A stretch of 64,000 nucleotides of DNA from Corinectria fuckeliana. Its lineage: Eukaryota; Ascomycota; Sordariomycetes; Hypocreales; Nectriaceae. The position numbers and the translations under genes were made by a program. How positions within the stretch are numbered: the stretch's first letter is position 1; each line of letters opens with the position of its first letter. The stretch is from assembly GCA_019137255.1 (NCBI GenBank), contig WPDH01000229.1, positions 118,662-182,661 of the forward strand. The letters run 5' to 3'. A model generated the notes under the pieces. That model had not been told where the DNA came from. It made no database searches and saw only the letters and a list, made by a program, of their open reading frames with translations. This document shows, piece after piece, positions 1 through 10,660 of this stretch.

Positions 1-33
1 CGTGTGGAACTCCTCGGCGGGTGCGGAAGGCAT
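1..33 (-). CDS. possible N-terminus of a gene leaving the left edge
   Basis: An ATG on the minus strand at 33-31 opens a frame that stays open to the window edge (11 codons, starting MPSAPAEEF). Its upstream side is C/T-rich, as fungal 5' leaders often are. Nothing else supports it; the rest of the gene lies outside the window, so this is only a flag. Confidence 0.2.
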   Translation of the reverse strand, partial: MPSAPAEEFHT

Positions 34-37
34 GTCG

Positions 38-97
38 GAGGGCCTTTCGGAGGACCTTTCGGAGGACCTTTCGGAGGGCCTTTCGGAGGGCCTTGCG
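38..97. repeat. 12-bp tandem repeat, about 5 copies
   Basis: A 12-base unit close to ggaggacctttc repeats about five times with single-base variants, ending in a degenerate copy. All three forward frames stay open through it, so the apparent short proteins (Glu-Gly-Leu-Ser or Gly-Gly-Pro-Phe repeats) are products of the repeat and not evidence of a gene. Confidence 0.7.
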
Positions 98-3000
98 GGA
101 GATGCGCCGGCGGCCCAGCTGCCATTGGCACGTTCTCGGTCTACCGCTGGCGCCATTCAGCCATGCGCGAGTGGAAGGCTCATGGGGGTTTTGGGGTGGT
201 TTCGGAGGTGGCAGTCGCACGGAGCGGGCGAGGTGGCGCGCCGGTGGTGTGTTGCGATTGATGCCCGAGCGGATGGGCGCTGATTTGTGGAGAGACGGAA
301 AAGTCGGTTGATTCGTCCGAGGAGCTTGGGCCTTGCAACGATATTGTTCTTATTGGGAGCTTGGTTGTTTGTTGATATCCGCTGGGCAGCGAGGGGCTCG
401 GCTCTTAGACCTGATTGTTGATGCTCTGCGGGCGGAGGGAGCGTGGATGGATGGGGTGCACGGAAGACGGCTATGACGTGATTGAAGACGGCGGGCTAAT
501 GAAGGGATGGACTGGCGCGGCCGGGTACACGCAGAGTCAGGCTGATGGCGTGGTTGAAGCGTTGTGATGCAGTGTTTTTTCGAGAAAGAAAGCCGGAGTT
601 GAGAATGTCGGCATCATGCTGCTTTCGGCCGGAAGACGAGCGGGGCGGCATCCCGGAGGACGATTATTATTATGCTGTGGGGGGGGGGGGGGGGTTTGCA
701 CTGTACCGCCGCATCCCCACTATCTGGCGCACTGCCGTGCATCGACACCGTTGGTATTTTACTAGTTGCGGGGAGCGAACGCTGTTCAATGGGTCAACTG
801 GACAGACAATGTTGCCGATCTTGGAGGTGGACGGATGGGGTTTGCATGGGAAGTGCTGATTGATTTTCTTACAGTTTTGCAGCTTGGCGTATCCAAGTTG
901 CAGAGTATAGCTTAAGATACTTGCGATACTACTCTATAGACAAGGTACGTTCCTGTTGTGAAGCTACCGAGAATCTGTCCACGTCAACGTCTTTCCTCCG
1001 GTGACATTTCGTGTTTGAGAGGCAAGTCATGTATCCGGACCACGCCGCCGTATCCCGAGCCCTCCATTCACCCACGACACCAACTCCGGGCGAATCTCCG
1101 TCTCCGTCTCCGTCCGGTCCGTCAGCAGAACCCACACGGCCCCTTATATTCCGTAGATTCATCAAGGGAACCGAACCAACAGGCCCCGAGCTTCAGACCG
1201 TCTCCGTGTGCTACTCAAGTGGGGATCCGTTCTCCTGAGGACTGATGTCTTGGGCGGCTTCTACATTAGTAGTACATATCTATATGCGATTAGTAGTGTA
1301 CTACTAGTAATCGAGTCGGTTGTCTCTCCTCCCCGTGCTTCTCGGATCATGCTTCCCGGCTTGCTGGTGCAAAGCTCGAGGACGGACATGGAATGTCGAC
1401 TGACAAGCGGGAACGCCTTATCGTACGGTCATTGTGGCCTGGACTGGCTGCAAGTGCACGGGATGGAGGGGCCTTTCGGTGGCACAAGCTTCTGCCGCTC
1501 TAGGTCGCAGCTGGCTTACTGTGAAGGGAATGGGCTATTCTACTAGTATCGTTTGCTCGTTCAGGAGACTTGCCAGTCATTTAGTCAAAGTTGAGCAGAA
1601 CCATGTGTCTTCCCAGTCTTCGTCGTGGGGTTCTCTGGTCTGTCCTATGCTAGCCCGGCGCGTTTATCTGCGAATTGTGCATCTGGTGGGCCACAGCAAA
1701 CAAAACCTTGTGCATGGAGTTTATTCGACGTGGACATCTACTATGCATCCTAGGCCTTTCCTCCACCAACCTTAAGCCCCGTGAGGCTTGTGACTTGGAT
1801 GACTTTAGGTGGGCAGATCCTGGCCAAATGCCAAATTGCCCGGCGCCTCCTATCCAGTCCGTCACAGTGGGAGGGGTTGGGGCTGCTCCTGTCTTATTAC
1901 CGTCAGTGCCGTCTCGGCGTCACCTCTCCGGCCGGGTGCGCAACGAAGATCAGACACAACATAATTAACCCTGGCGTGTCTCGTGCATCACGCGGACCCT
2001 CGGCGTCACGATCAAGAAAATACGAGCGGCACTTGGCTGAGTCTGGACGCCAACTTTTTGCCTTTTGCTGGAGTCCGAGAGGCGACAATTGGCCACTGCC
2101 CGGCTTCAACTCTCGCGCCGCTGCCGCACCCCCCGCGCCATATCTTGGTGGTGAACCCGACGGGTGGGCTCGTAAACGCGGGTCGAAGGCGGGACTTGAC
2201 ACCCTCATGATGCATCGTGTTCACGGCCGATGCAGTCACCTCCTCAATGCAGCTGCACAACCACACTAAAATAAATAAAAAGGCCGACCTCCGGGTGGAG
2301 TGAAACCTGCAATTGGAGGATCCCCGCCACCGGCTTGCGGGACACCGGGACGATGGTAGGTAATCTACTAGGTTGGTAGGGTGCGGTATGAGGTAGCGAG
2401 GGTAACGGGGTATTTCAGATAAGGTCGGCCTGGAAGCCCACAGAGATGGAGCATCCCCCCTGTGGTGATGACGACGATGGCGACGGAACTGAGACACTGA
2501 GAGGGAGCGAGACCGAGACGTGTGAACTAACAATATGGGGGGGAGACAAATATCACAATTCCAACAAACCCGGACAGCAGCCACAGCATTAATTGGCATG
2601 CAAAAGTCTACATACATAGTACGGAGCCTAGGTAACCCTAGCACAACCCAAAATGAGCCGGAGAGCCGGCTTGGAAAATCGGGGCCACGGGCTTGTCCTG
2701 GAGATTAGAGATGCACGCCAACGCTGCACCAAGTGGCGCCCCCAAGCTCCCCAAGCTCCATCCTAGCGGGCAACCCAACAACTCTGTGTTCCTATCTCCA
2801 GGTTTGTACTGTAGAGCACCGCACATGATTGCATCTAGGCCCGAGGCTGTCTCGCAGCTCTCTGTGCTCCGCGAAAAGCCACTCATTACGAGGCCATGCC
2901 GTGTCCAGTGTCGGCTGCATCAACACCCCCAAAAAGTCGGACACGGTTCGGTCCACGGTTGTATGATGGATCCCGTCCCATGTTCGCCAAACCCGGGGCT

Positions 3001-3700
3001 TCACGGGGCCTCACGGGGCCCACGGACCACGGGCCTAGGACATTGGATCCCAAGTTGCGGATGCTACGCTATCCTGTGCCTTGGCCCCGGGCTAAGCCTG
3101 TTTGATGTTGCTTCTTTGCTACCCAAGTCCATAGTCACCGTCCGTCGTGATATCGCCAGCCGCGGGTCTCAGTCACCCGGGGGGGTGGTGGTGGCTCTCG
3201 CTCATTTCTGCATAAGCTACGGAGCATCTATCCGTGGCACCTATTCCGGGCTTGTCGCCTCCTTCTCTTCTCTCCTCTCTCCTCCCGGTGTCCGCGGTCC
3301 TCTTTTGATCCTCCCCTCCGCCTCTTTTTAATCCTCTCGCTCGTGCCCGTCGTCCGTCGTTTGCTGCTTGTTTGCTTCTCTCGCCTCTCGCTCCCGTCTT
3401 CCCGTCTGTACCTTCGCTCATACAGACGCCGACGCCCGTAATTGTGAGTAATCACTTGAACCCACTTGACACACCGCCCAAGCCGTGGAAAGGATGCAGA
3501 TGCAGATGCCCGGTTGTTGTCCTAGGGATCGTGGTGCATACCAACCTACCATGAATACCTCAAGCCATTGAAGCACTTGACCAGCTAAAGGCCCACCTCA
3601 AAGACGGTTTGCTGACCACGAAGATCTGCAGCCCACCCATCCTCTTTACGATACTCATATACACACTTCTTCTACTAATTAATTACTTCACCGAACCACC
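98..3700. other. long stretch without a convincing gene
   Basis: No frame shows a recognisable domain or a consistent exon-intron structure on either strand. It holds a run of 16 G at 679-694, an imperfect palindrome around 1286-1311, and a C/T-rich tract at about 3230-3420 that resembles a fungal promoter leader for the gene at 3701. Open frames here (for example 2693-3331) have biased, low-information composition. Confidence 0.5.
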
Positions 3701-4457
3701 ATGCCTTCTATCCGATCCACTGTTCTGGCCGTTGCCGCCACCCTTTTCGCTGTGGTCCAGGCCGACTACGTGATCGACCCCGACAGTGTGCCTCTGTCCC
3801 AAAGACGTGAGTTGACTTGGTCCGGCCAAGCAAGGAAATGAAGAAAAAAAGGTCTAATGATGCTGGGTTAGAGTCATGGTGTGCCAGCGAGAAGTCGACT
3901 TGCCCCCTCATCTGCCAACAGACGGGTGACGGAACCACCAAGGTCAACGAGTGCGACCCGGTTTGTCTCCCTCCACCCTCGTCCTTGATGTTCACCGTCT
4001 AATCCAAGAACCCTAGAAATCTCTTACCTACGGCTGCATCTGCGGCAACAACAAGCAGCCCAACGTCTCCGAGTACTCCCTGTCTCTTCCCTATTTCGTG
4101 TGCCAGGAATGGGGCAACCAGTGCGTGACGGGCTGCAACGACAACAACAAGTGCTCCTCGGCGTGCCGTCAGAACCACCCCTGCGGTGCCCAGGACCCTA
4201 CTGAGTACAACACGACCTCGACGGCCAAAGCCACGGGTGCCTCGGCGACGGCCTCGGCCACCGACGACGCCGACACTATCTACACCGACGTTAGCGATAG
4301 CGACGACTCGTCGGACGACTCCGACTCCGACTCCGACTCCGACTCTGACTCCAGCTCGAGCGACAAGTCCGGCTCGGCTACCGCCCTCGAGGCCGGCCGT
4401 AAGTGGGGCCTGGCCATAGTTATGGGCGGCATGTTTGTCGGATTCGCGTTGCTGTAA
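3701..4457 (+). CDS. GPI-anchored cysteine-rich secreted protein (DUF7707-like)
   Basis: Three exons: 3701-3806, 3872-3960 and 4017-4457, about 211 aa. The N-terminus (MPSIRSTVLAVAATLFAVVQA) is a clear signal peptide. The mature part is a roughly 100-residue cysteine-rich domain (WCASEKSTCPLIC, YGCICGNN, FVCQEWGNQC, CTGCNDNNKC-type spacing) as in the fungal DUF7707 family. It is followed by a Thr/Ser linker, an acidic Ser-Asp run at about residues 165-190, and a C-terminal hydrophobic segment (GLAIVMGGMFVGFALL) expected of a GPI signal. Intron 2 uses a gtttgt donor; the frame is kept across both introns. Likely located at the plasma membrane or wall; the molecular role is unknown. The domain name is from memory of the family, the architecture is seen directly. 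Confidence 0.8.
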
Positions 4458-6022
4458 GAGGCCACGATACTCTGCCTTGCTTCGTTGGACGAACCACAAA
4501 CTTGCGGATTTGATTGCATCTTTTTCTTGCGCGTCTTACGCTTCATTCCTTTGAGAGCTTCGGACGTCTGGGCGTTGGCGGCTGGCATTGATTTAAGTTT
4601 ATGTCTTTTCTGCATTCTACCTTTGATTATGGGAATTTGCATAACCCTCCCTACTAATACTGGAAACATGGCATGGATAGGAGGATGGTTCGAGGGTAGG
4701 AAACTGAAGAAAATAAGACGGCAGACAGAGAATATGCGACCCGCGTCCATAGACACGAGTTTGTATACCTATGGCGGGTTGGGGTGAATAAGTACTGGGC
4801 ACTCCGTTGGCCAGCTATCTACGTGAATTTAGCAGGCTGCTTGATCGGACATGCCGGCCCCACTTGCGAAGAGTTCCAATTGATTAGATAAGTCTTTACG
4901 GTAGACAGGCCTAGGGCGGGCTTGTGTAGTGTCGTTCCAAGTTTGTTATGTTGTTGCCGACGCCTACTTGCAGCACCTAATAGTTCACACTGGTCTCTCA
5001 AATCTTCCGAGTTCCGAACCATCAAGTCTTCGACGTGAAACTTGTCAAAATGAAATATCTTTGACGTCGCGGGTGATCAGTCTACTCATTCTCTCTACCT
5101 TGAACTTCTGTCACGTCTTTGCTGATCCTAGTTCTTCCGAGTGCGGTCGACTTGCACGTACCGACAAGCGGGCATTAGATTCGTGGGTCTCGATAGGTCG
5201 AGATGGCAACTAGCTATGTACCTACCTACTCGTAGGTCGACGAAATCGAAACTGCAGTGGAGTATACCGAAATCCTGGCAAACGCGGCTGCGGTGGCTTT
5301 GGATGACTTGGGTACATATTCAAATGCCTACTTACGCTCGTTTGGCCGTAAGCGATCAAAAGCGAATTGTCCATTGTAATAGACCTACATATGTTCGGTT
5401 TCAGCTTTGTATACACTCAATAAATTTATGCAGCTCAGCGTCTCTTAAGGACGGCCAATCATTAGAGGCGCTAAGATGTATGCATTTCTTCATCTTCGCA
5501 ACGCACTATCTACATAGTAATAGCAGAAGAACCTAATTGGCACGGATTTTATTAATCTTGCTCCGTACTTTATTGTATCTGACTGTCCTTTGTCTGTATC
5601 TAACTCTAAAATCTATTTGTATTCAACTTTATCATAACGTTCCTGTCCCTATTCTTTCGGACCCTGTTCACAAACATCTTCTCGTTTTTTATGCTTAATA
5701 TCTCCAGCGATAGGGGTAGAGCTACAACACCTGCAAAACAGCATCGGAAGCAACACCTGTTCCATCAAGTGGCGGTCATCACCGAGGGAGTCTTGACATA
5801 CGATGCGGTACGAATACAAGGCAACAAGATAAGATATTGAGAAAATCACATCTAAAACCAAACAATACACGGTACCAAAAACAGCATCATCGAAGCGCAC
5901 GACGTCGCAAGTAGCGAACTTATGCGATCAGTCTCCCCTCGGTACTTTCACTCCTCCATCAACAAATAGCCCACTATCTTCAGCAAGCCATGATGAGCGC
6001 AACTGCCGAAGTCGAATCGATC
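4458..6022. other. intergenic, no gene seen
   Basis: Downstream of the DUF7707-like gene and downstream of the convergent NLP gene. Open frames are short, overlap on both strands and show no domain. Moderately AT-rich, with many short direct repeats of the kind ctacctactcgtagg. Confidence 0.5.
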
Positions 6023-6963
6023 TCAATAGTGTCGGGCAGAACGCTTGACGCTGGTGGTTATATTGCCGCAACCCTGGTCGTCGGATATACCGTTGTAGAA
6101 GGTGTACTCGTATGCAGCATCCAAATTGGCCTGAAAGTTGGCGTCGGTGAACGGCACCTGGGTCTTCTCATATATGACGTCGGACAACGCCGCCTGGGCC
6201 GACTCCGGGAGGGTATCCCAGTCGACAAGGGTGCGCTCAAGGAGCTCGTCATTATCGCCATCAGTAAGGGGCGAGATGACCTTGTCGTGTAACTGCATCT
6301 TGGGGTGCGTAGGTATATCGACGCCTACGTTCTCGGTCTTGAAAGAGATAGAACCAGCGGCCGTCATGCCCCACGACAGGTGGTCGGTCGTATAGGATAT
6401 ACCGACAGGCCAGACTGCCGTAGTATCATCAGCCTCACAGCCCCACCGGTTAAGCCAGACGACGACGCTGGCATAGTAGTGGCGGTGGCCTCCATCGTTT
6501 CCTTTGGCCCAGCGGACCTTGGGGACGTAGTAGGTATACATAATGCCAGCGCGGCCTTGGCTACCCCCGCGTCGGACGTAGACCTGTCCGGTGCCGCCAT
6601 TGCCACAGTCGCTTCTCCCACCACCGGTTGGCTTCAAGCCAGCACTGGAACAGGCGTTAGCTCTTGGCTCTGTATGCGAAGTAGATGTCATTTGTGAGTA
6701 GGTTTGCTGGCTTACCCGAGATTTCCACTACCGTCCACGGCTGGGTAGGGGTCACAACCTCCTTTGACGAAAAGAAGGGGGTTGAATCGGAGCTCAAGCC
6801 GCCCATCTACCCCAGGGGAGGGGTTCTGGGTGAATGCGACGACCTTGTCGTGGTCGATCCAAGTGTGTCCACGAGAGTCATCGTCACGGGGTATCAAGGA
6901 CGACACCGCGCCTTCCAAGAAGAGAAGACAGCCGAGTAGAGGGTGGAGGGTTTTCAACAACAT
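6023..6963 (-). CDS. NEP1-like secreted protein (NPP1/NLP family), altered heptapeptide
   Basis: Two exons, 6963-6716 and 6662-6023, with a 53-base intron; about 295 aa, somewhat longer than typical NLPs. A signal peptide (MLLKTLHPLLGCLLFLEGA) is followed by the NPP1 domain: the early conserved GCDPYPAVD segment, a GLKPTGG segment, the YTYYVPKVRW stretch, the central GHRH-containing motif followed by SVVVWLNRW, the YTTDHLSW region and a late PFTDANFQ segment. NLPs are secreted; cytotoxic members damage dicot plasma membranes and need acidic residues right after GHRH to hold a metal ion. Here the motif reads GHRHYYA, so those acidic positions are Tyr and Ala. This suggests a non-cytotoxic NLP, but that is inference. 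Family identity is firm; the splice sites are the choice that restores a continuous family match. Confidence 0.88.
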
Positions 6964-8524
6964 TTTTTTCGCAAGGTGTCGAGTTAAGTCAAGAAAAATG
7001 AGAGTGTAAGGAAAGAGATAGAAAATGTAGAAATGCTGCGGAACGGTACTGAGATGAGTGTTTAGTTGTGTTTCTGCGACGATGTCTGATTAAGTAGTCA
7101 AAGCAAGAGGAGGCCCCGCTTACCTCGCCGACCCTTGACACTATGTATAGTGCAGTCAAACGTCTTTGTTGAAGAGAGTTCTCCCAGACTGCATTGCCCT
7201 GCCCTCGCCCGGCAAGGATGGGACTGGGTTTAGTTAGACGGTGTCTCCGAGCCCAATCAACTTCTAACTGCTGATGACTTCCGGCATTTTTTTACTATCG
7301 TGATCTACTATGCCATTCTCAGTTGATTGTCATTGATGGCTTCTCTGCTGCTTCACTTGGAAATCAACGCTCAGGAGCCTAGTCGAATTAACACAACCGC
7401 ATTTTCTTGAGTACATTAATAATTAGCCTATTTCGGAAACCCCGAACCTTCCACCAGCATAGCTATTCACACATATTGTAATGCTGAGATATGGTCTCAA
7501 GTTACGACGGCGAAAGCAGAGAGCTCCAAGGGCCAAGGGCCAAGGTACGGCTGTTGGAGAGGATTGGCAAACTGTTCAAGCGACGATTGACTACACACTT
7601 GCGACGCCTGAACGAACGGAAGACAACAACTACCGACCGATAAATGCTCTCCTTGGCTGTGCAGATGTCTCCAGGACGAGAGACATTCACAGTTTGGAGT
7701 ACTACGTAAACCTTTGAGCGCTTCGGCGTCAGCGGGACCCTGACATCAGAACAAACTTAGCTGCTAAATATAGAAAATCGGCCATATCCGAGTCGGAAAT
7801 CGATTTGATTCTTATTTAAGCCAAGCCAAGACACGAACGTGGACGAGCAAGGATTGATACACGATTACGCCCAGTGGTTTCAGGGCTCAACGATGAAACC
7901 AAGGTCGCCCGGGAGGGGCTCACTGCCTCCAGTTCCTCCGATTCGCCCGGCGCTTTCCAAGAAACGATAGCTGAGGCCACTGGTATTGAGCATTGACGCC
8001 TGAATTATTTCGTAGAGTAACGTTTAATTGCGGGAGACGGTTAAACTACAGCGATGTCGAAAAATGACGAGTATTTGTGACAGTAAAAATAAATCCTATC
8101 ATCCGGGCTGGCGACATGGTCGGCCAGCAGCAGTTATAAACATAAAGCCTTCAAAGAATATTCTAGAGTTCGTGAGGATGCGCTGCCTGTAGTTCTTTAA
8201 GTTCCTAAATCGTCAGAAACCATTACCGCCAATCCCCTTGCAAGAACTTACAGCGCAACACACCCAACACGTATTCTCGTCCTTGGCGCAAATGCAGTAT
8301 TCAGTACTAAATGTGTATCACCTCGCACTTTGGGGCGCTTTCAGTCTCATCGCTGTGAAGGCATAAAAAGAAGAAGACCTTCTTCCGGGAGACGAGAGTG
8401 ACTGGCAGGGCATCGGAGAGGTTGACCCCTGGTACCTACCCTCTAGAGTACAATACGGCGGCGACAAAGATGGCTCAGGTCAGTCCTCGACCACCACGAA
8501 GACTAAATCCGAAGTTCAAGGCTA
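6964..8524. other. intergenic, no gene seen
   Basis: Contains the NLP promoter side and the upstream region of the Nudix-like gene. A short open stretch around 7870-8000 and another at 7481-7717 have no recognisable domain. An ATG at 8470 followed by a plausible donor could be an upstream exon of the next gene, but it joins out of frame. Confidence 0.45.
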
Positions 8525-9493
8525 ATGATACGTTCAGTAACCCTCGAGGGCAACGGGAAGCGTGTCCGCTGTGGTGTCGTCCCTTACGATGAACATGGCC
8601 ACATCTGGATGATTCCCGCCAACGGCAACTTTGACAAGGTCGGCTATATCCTGCCACGGGGTGGCTACGACTCACGTTCAGACTACAACCTCGCAGACTG
8701 CGTGCTACGGGAGTCGAGAGAAGAAGGCGGCCTCATCATCGATAAAGGCTCACTGATACCTCTTGGACTCGCCAATGACGGGGCCGTGTACTGGTACAGG
8801 GGCAACGTGACCGACACTGTCGATCCCACCGAGCCGCGGCCCAAGCCGCCAAAGGGAATCACTGTCGACGATGCGCGCAAAGAGCTGCTGAAGCCGCCCG
8901 GTAACCCGAAGAAGAAGGCAGATATGCGGCAAGCGTTCCATAATGCGGCATCGGCGGATAAGATCACTGGCTTCCTCTGGACATTCAGGAAGCCTGGTGG
9001 CATGCAGGGGAATATCGCCTATTCAGTGAGAGATTCTGGACGGGCCAAGTTGGTTTACACTACCGGGTTCAAGGGTGGCAGAGAGCCTCTTTGTCAAATC
9101 CTGATTGACTCATTTGAGTACAAGATCACGGTTAAGGAGGCATGGAACGACTTGGACGAGACCCCGGACCGAGTCGGGCTCAGCCAGATAATGGCGACGC
9201 TGTGGGAGGACGACAAGCTCGATCTCGGTGACATTGTCTCCATCGAGTTCGCCCAGATCGTCGACCAATCCACCAAGGACGCGATAGACGCCGCGCGAAC
9301 CGAACTCAACGTGACCGACGGCCAAGATTTCAGGACAGCAAACGACCTTGGCGAGGAAAAAGGCTGGAGTGCTCTGACGGACAGCCCTTACGGCAAGGAG
9401 GCGCAAGCACTGGCTGAGGCGGCTGGCAGGTCGATTGTCGCCATCTCCGTGTCCGACGCCGAGCTCGACGAAATTGCTTTCGAATTAGCATAG
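8525..9493 (+). CDS. Nudix-like hydrolase with an atypical box
   Basis: Single-exon frame, 322 aa. Residues 16-75 resemble the Nudix fold (CGVVPYDEHGHIWMIP, then YILPRGGYDSRSDYN, then RESREEGGLI). The RE-x-x-EE-x-G half of the Nudix box is intact, but there is one extra residue between its Gly and RE, and the mid-box Glu is not conserved. Residues 90-140 are a Pro/Lys-rich insert. The C-terminal half (to residue 322) is acidic and matches no domain I recognise. Classical Nudix enzymes cleave nucleoside diphosphate-linked substrates; whether this one is active is uncertain. I used the first ATG; a short upstream exon is possible because homologous Nudix proteins usually start 10-20 residues earlier. 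Confidence 0.6.
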   Translation: MIRSVTLEGNGKRVRCGVVPYDEHGHIWMIPANGNFDKVGYILPRGGYDSRSDYNLADCVLRESREEGGLIIDKGSLIPLGLANDGAVYWYRGNVTDTVDPTEPRPKPPKGITVDDARKELLKPPGNPKKKADMRQAFHNAASADKITGFLWTFRKPGGMQGNIAYSVRDSGRAKLVYTTGFKGGREPLCQILIDSFEYKITVKEAWNDLDETPDRVGLSQIMATLWEDDKLDLGDIVSIEFAQIVDQSTKDAIDAARTELNVTDGQDFRTANDLGEEKGWSALTDSPYGKEAQALAEAAGRSIVAISVSDAELDEIAFELA

Positions 9494-9700
9494 CATACTC
9501 GCGTGAAAGCATGTTGAGGCTTTTGCCTCTAATGACGATTCCGCGACCTCCATTGTGACGTCCTGGTCTGTTGAAACGGGTGCTGCACCCCACTGCTTAC
9601 TCTTCTGCATGTAAGAAGCGCACTTCTGGCTTGAAGTGGGAATGTAGTCTGCTGGTGACATGTCTAGGCAAGTCTCCAACTGATCACGAGGAGAACTTGC
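9494..9700. other. 3' flank of the Nudix-like gene
   Basis: Ordinary base composition, no gene; grades into the AT-rich block that follows. Confidence 0.4.
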
Positions 9701-10195
9701 CGCTATTTTATGCCATTCCAAATCGAATATTCATCGAGGTTCTTGAGAGATTGTTGTTAAACCTCTATGATATAGGTATCTTATTGAGATTATTAATGCA
9801 CATTAATTAGTAGAAGAGTCTGACTGATAATTGTTGTTAGCTGTGCTCTTTCTTGTATTATAGTAAAACTTGTTTATTTCTAGGCTTATATCTTTTAGTA
9901 ATGTTTTAAAAGAAATTATATTTTTATTAAACACTTTTAAAAATAAAATTAAGAAAGTAGTATAAATATTTATATAAAATATTATAAAATATTAAATAAT
10001 TAAATAAACTAATTATAGTATTTATATATATATTAATAATAATAGTATAAACTTTAATTATTATAATTATTAATTTTTATATAAAGTAATATATAAATAT
10101 AGCTTAACAGTATTACTCTATATTAACTTAAAATTATATAGTATTATACTACACAGTTTCTATAACCTTTTATAACTTTTAACAATTAAGGTACA
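9700..10195. repeat. AT-rich island, probable RIP-mutated repeat remnant
   Basis: From about 9700 to 10195 the sequence is almost entirely A and T, rich in TA dinucleotides, with long runs such as tataaatatttatataaa. It switches abruptly to GC-rich sequence at about 10200. In filamentous ascomycetes such islands are usually transposon remains after repeat-induced point mutation. No element ends or coding remnants can be recognised. Confidence 0.6.
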
Positions 10196-10660
10196 AAGTG
10201 GGTTAGATTGCACGCAGGTGCAGGGGCTAGCGCACCGCCTTTCTAAAAACACCAGTGGCAGAGCTCGCTCATCTCAAGTTCTCAACCAGTTTTACCCCCT
10301 TCAACCCCCCAAACTCTTGGCCAAACGTCCCCCCCACCAACAAAACCCCCCCGACGCATGAAGCCTGAAGGTGTTCAACACTTTCGCTGCATCAAACTAC
10401 GAGTCTCAGTTCCACCCGCCAGCAGCAGCGTGTGACCCGCTACCCGCTACCCGCCGCCTGTCGCCTGTCGCCCGTCGCCAGCCGCGGCTCTCACCCACCA
10501 TCATCCCGTTACAGTGCAGCGCAGCGCCTTGCACGCCTGCACGCCTTGCACGCAGCAGCGTAACTCTCCAGCTGCCTTCCCGGTTTCCCCTGACGCCTTT
10601 AAAGGGTCCCCGTTTTCCCTGAACCGCGACCCCTCCGCCCCCGGCTCCTCCCCTCCCACC
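10196..10660 (+). promoter_or_regulatory. promoter and leader of the phosphotransferase gene
   Basis: GC-rich, C-rich leader with several cccc/cctc tracts and short direct repeats of ctgtcgcc/cccgctac type, ending in a good context (cccaccATG) for the start at 10661. No TATA box seen. Confidence 0.4.

Noticed and set aside
1..311. Three overlapping short proteins over the 12-bp repeat
   Set aside because: All three frames being open is an effect of the repeat; no start or domain favours one.
8470..8540. Upstream first exon (ATG GCT CAG) for the Nudix-like gene
   Set aside because: The visible donor and acceptor join it out of frame with the main exon.
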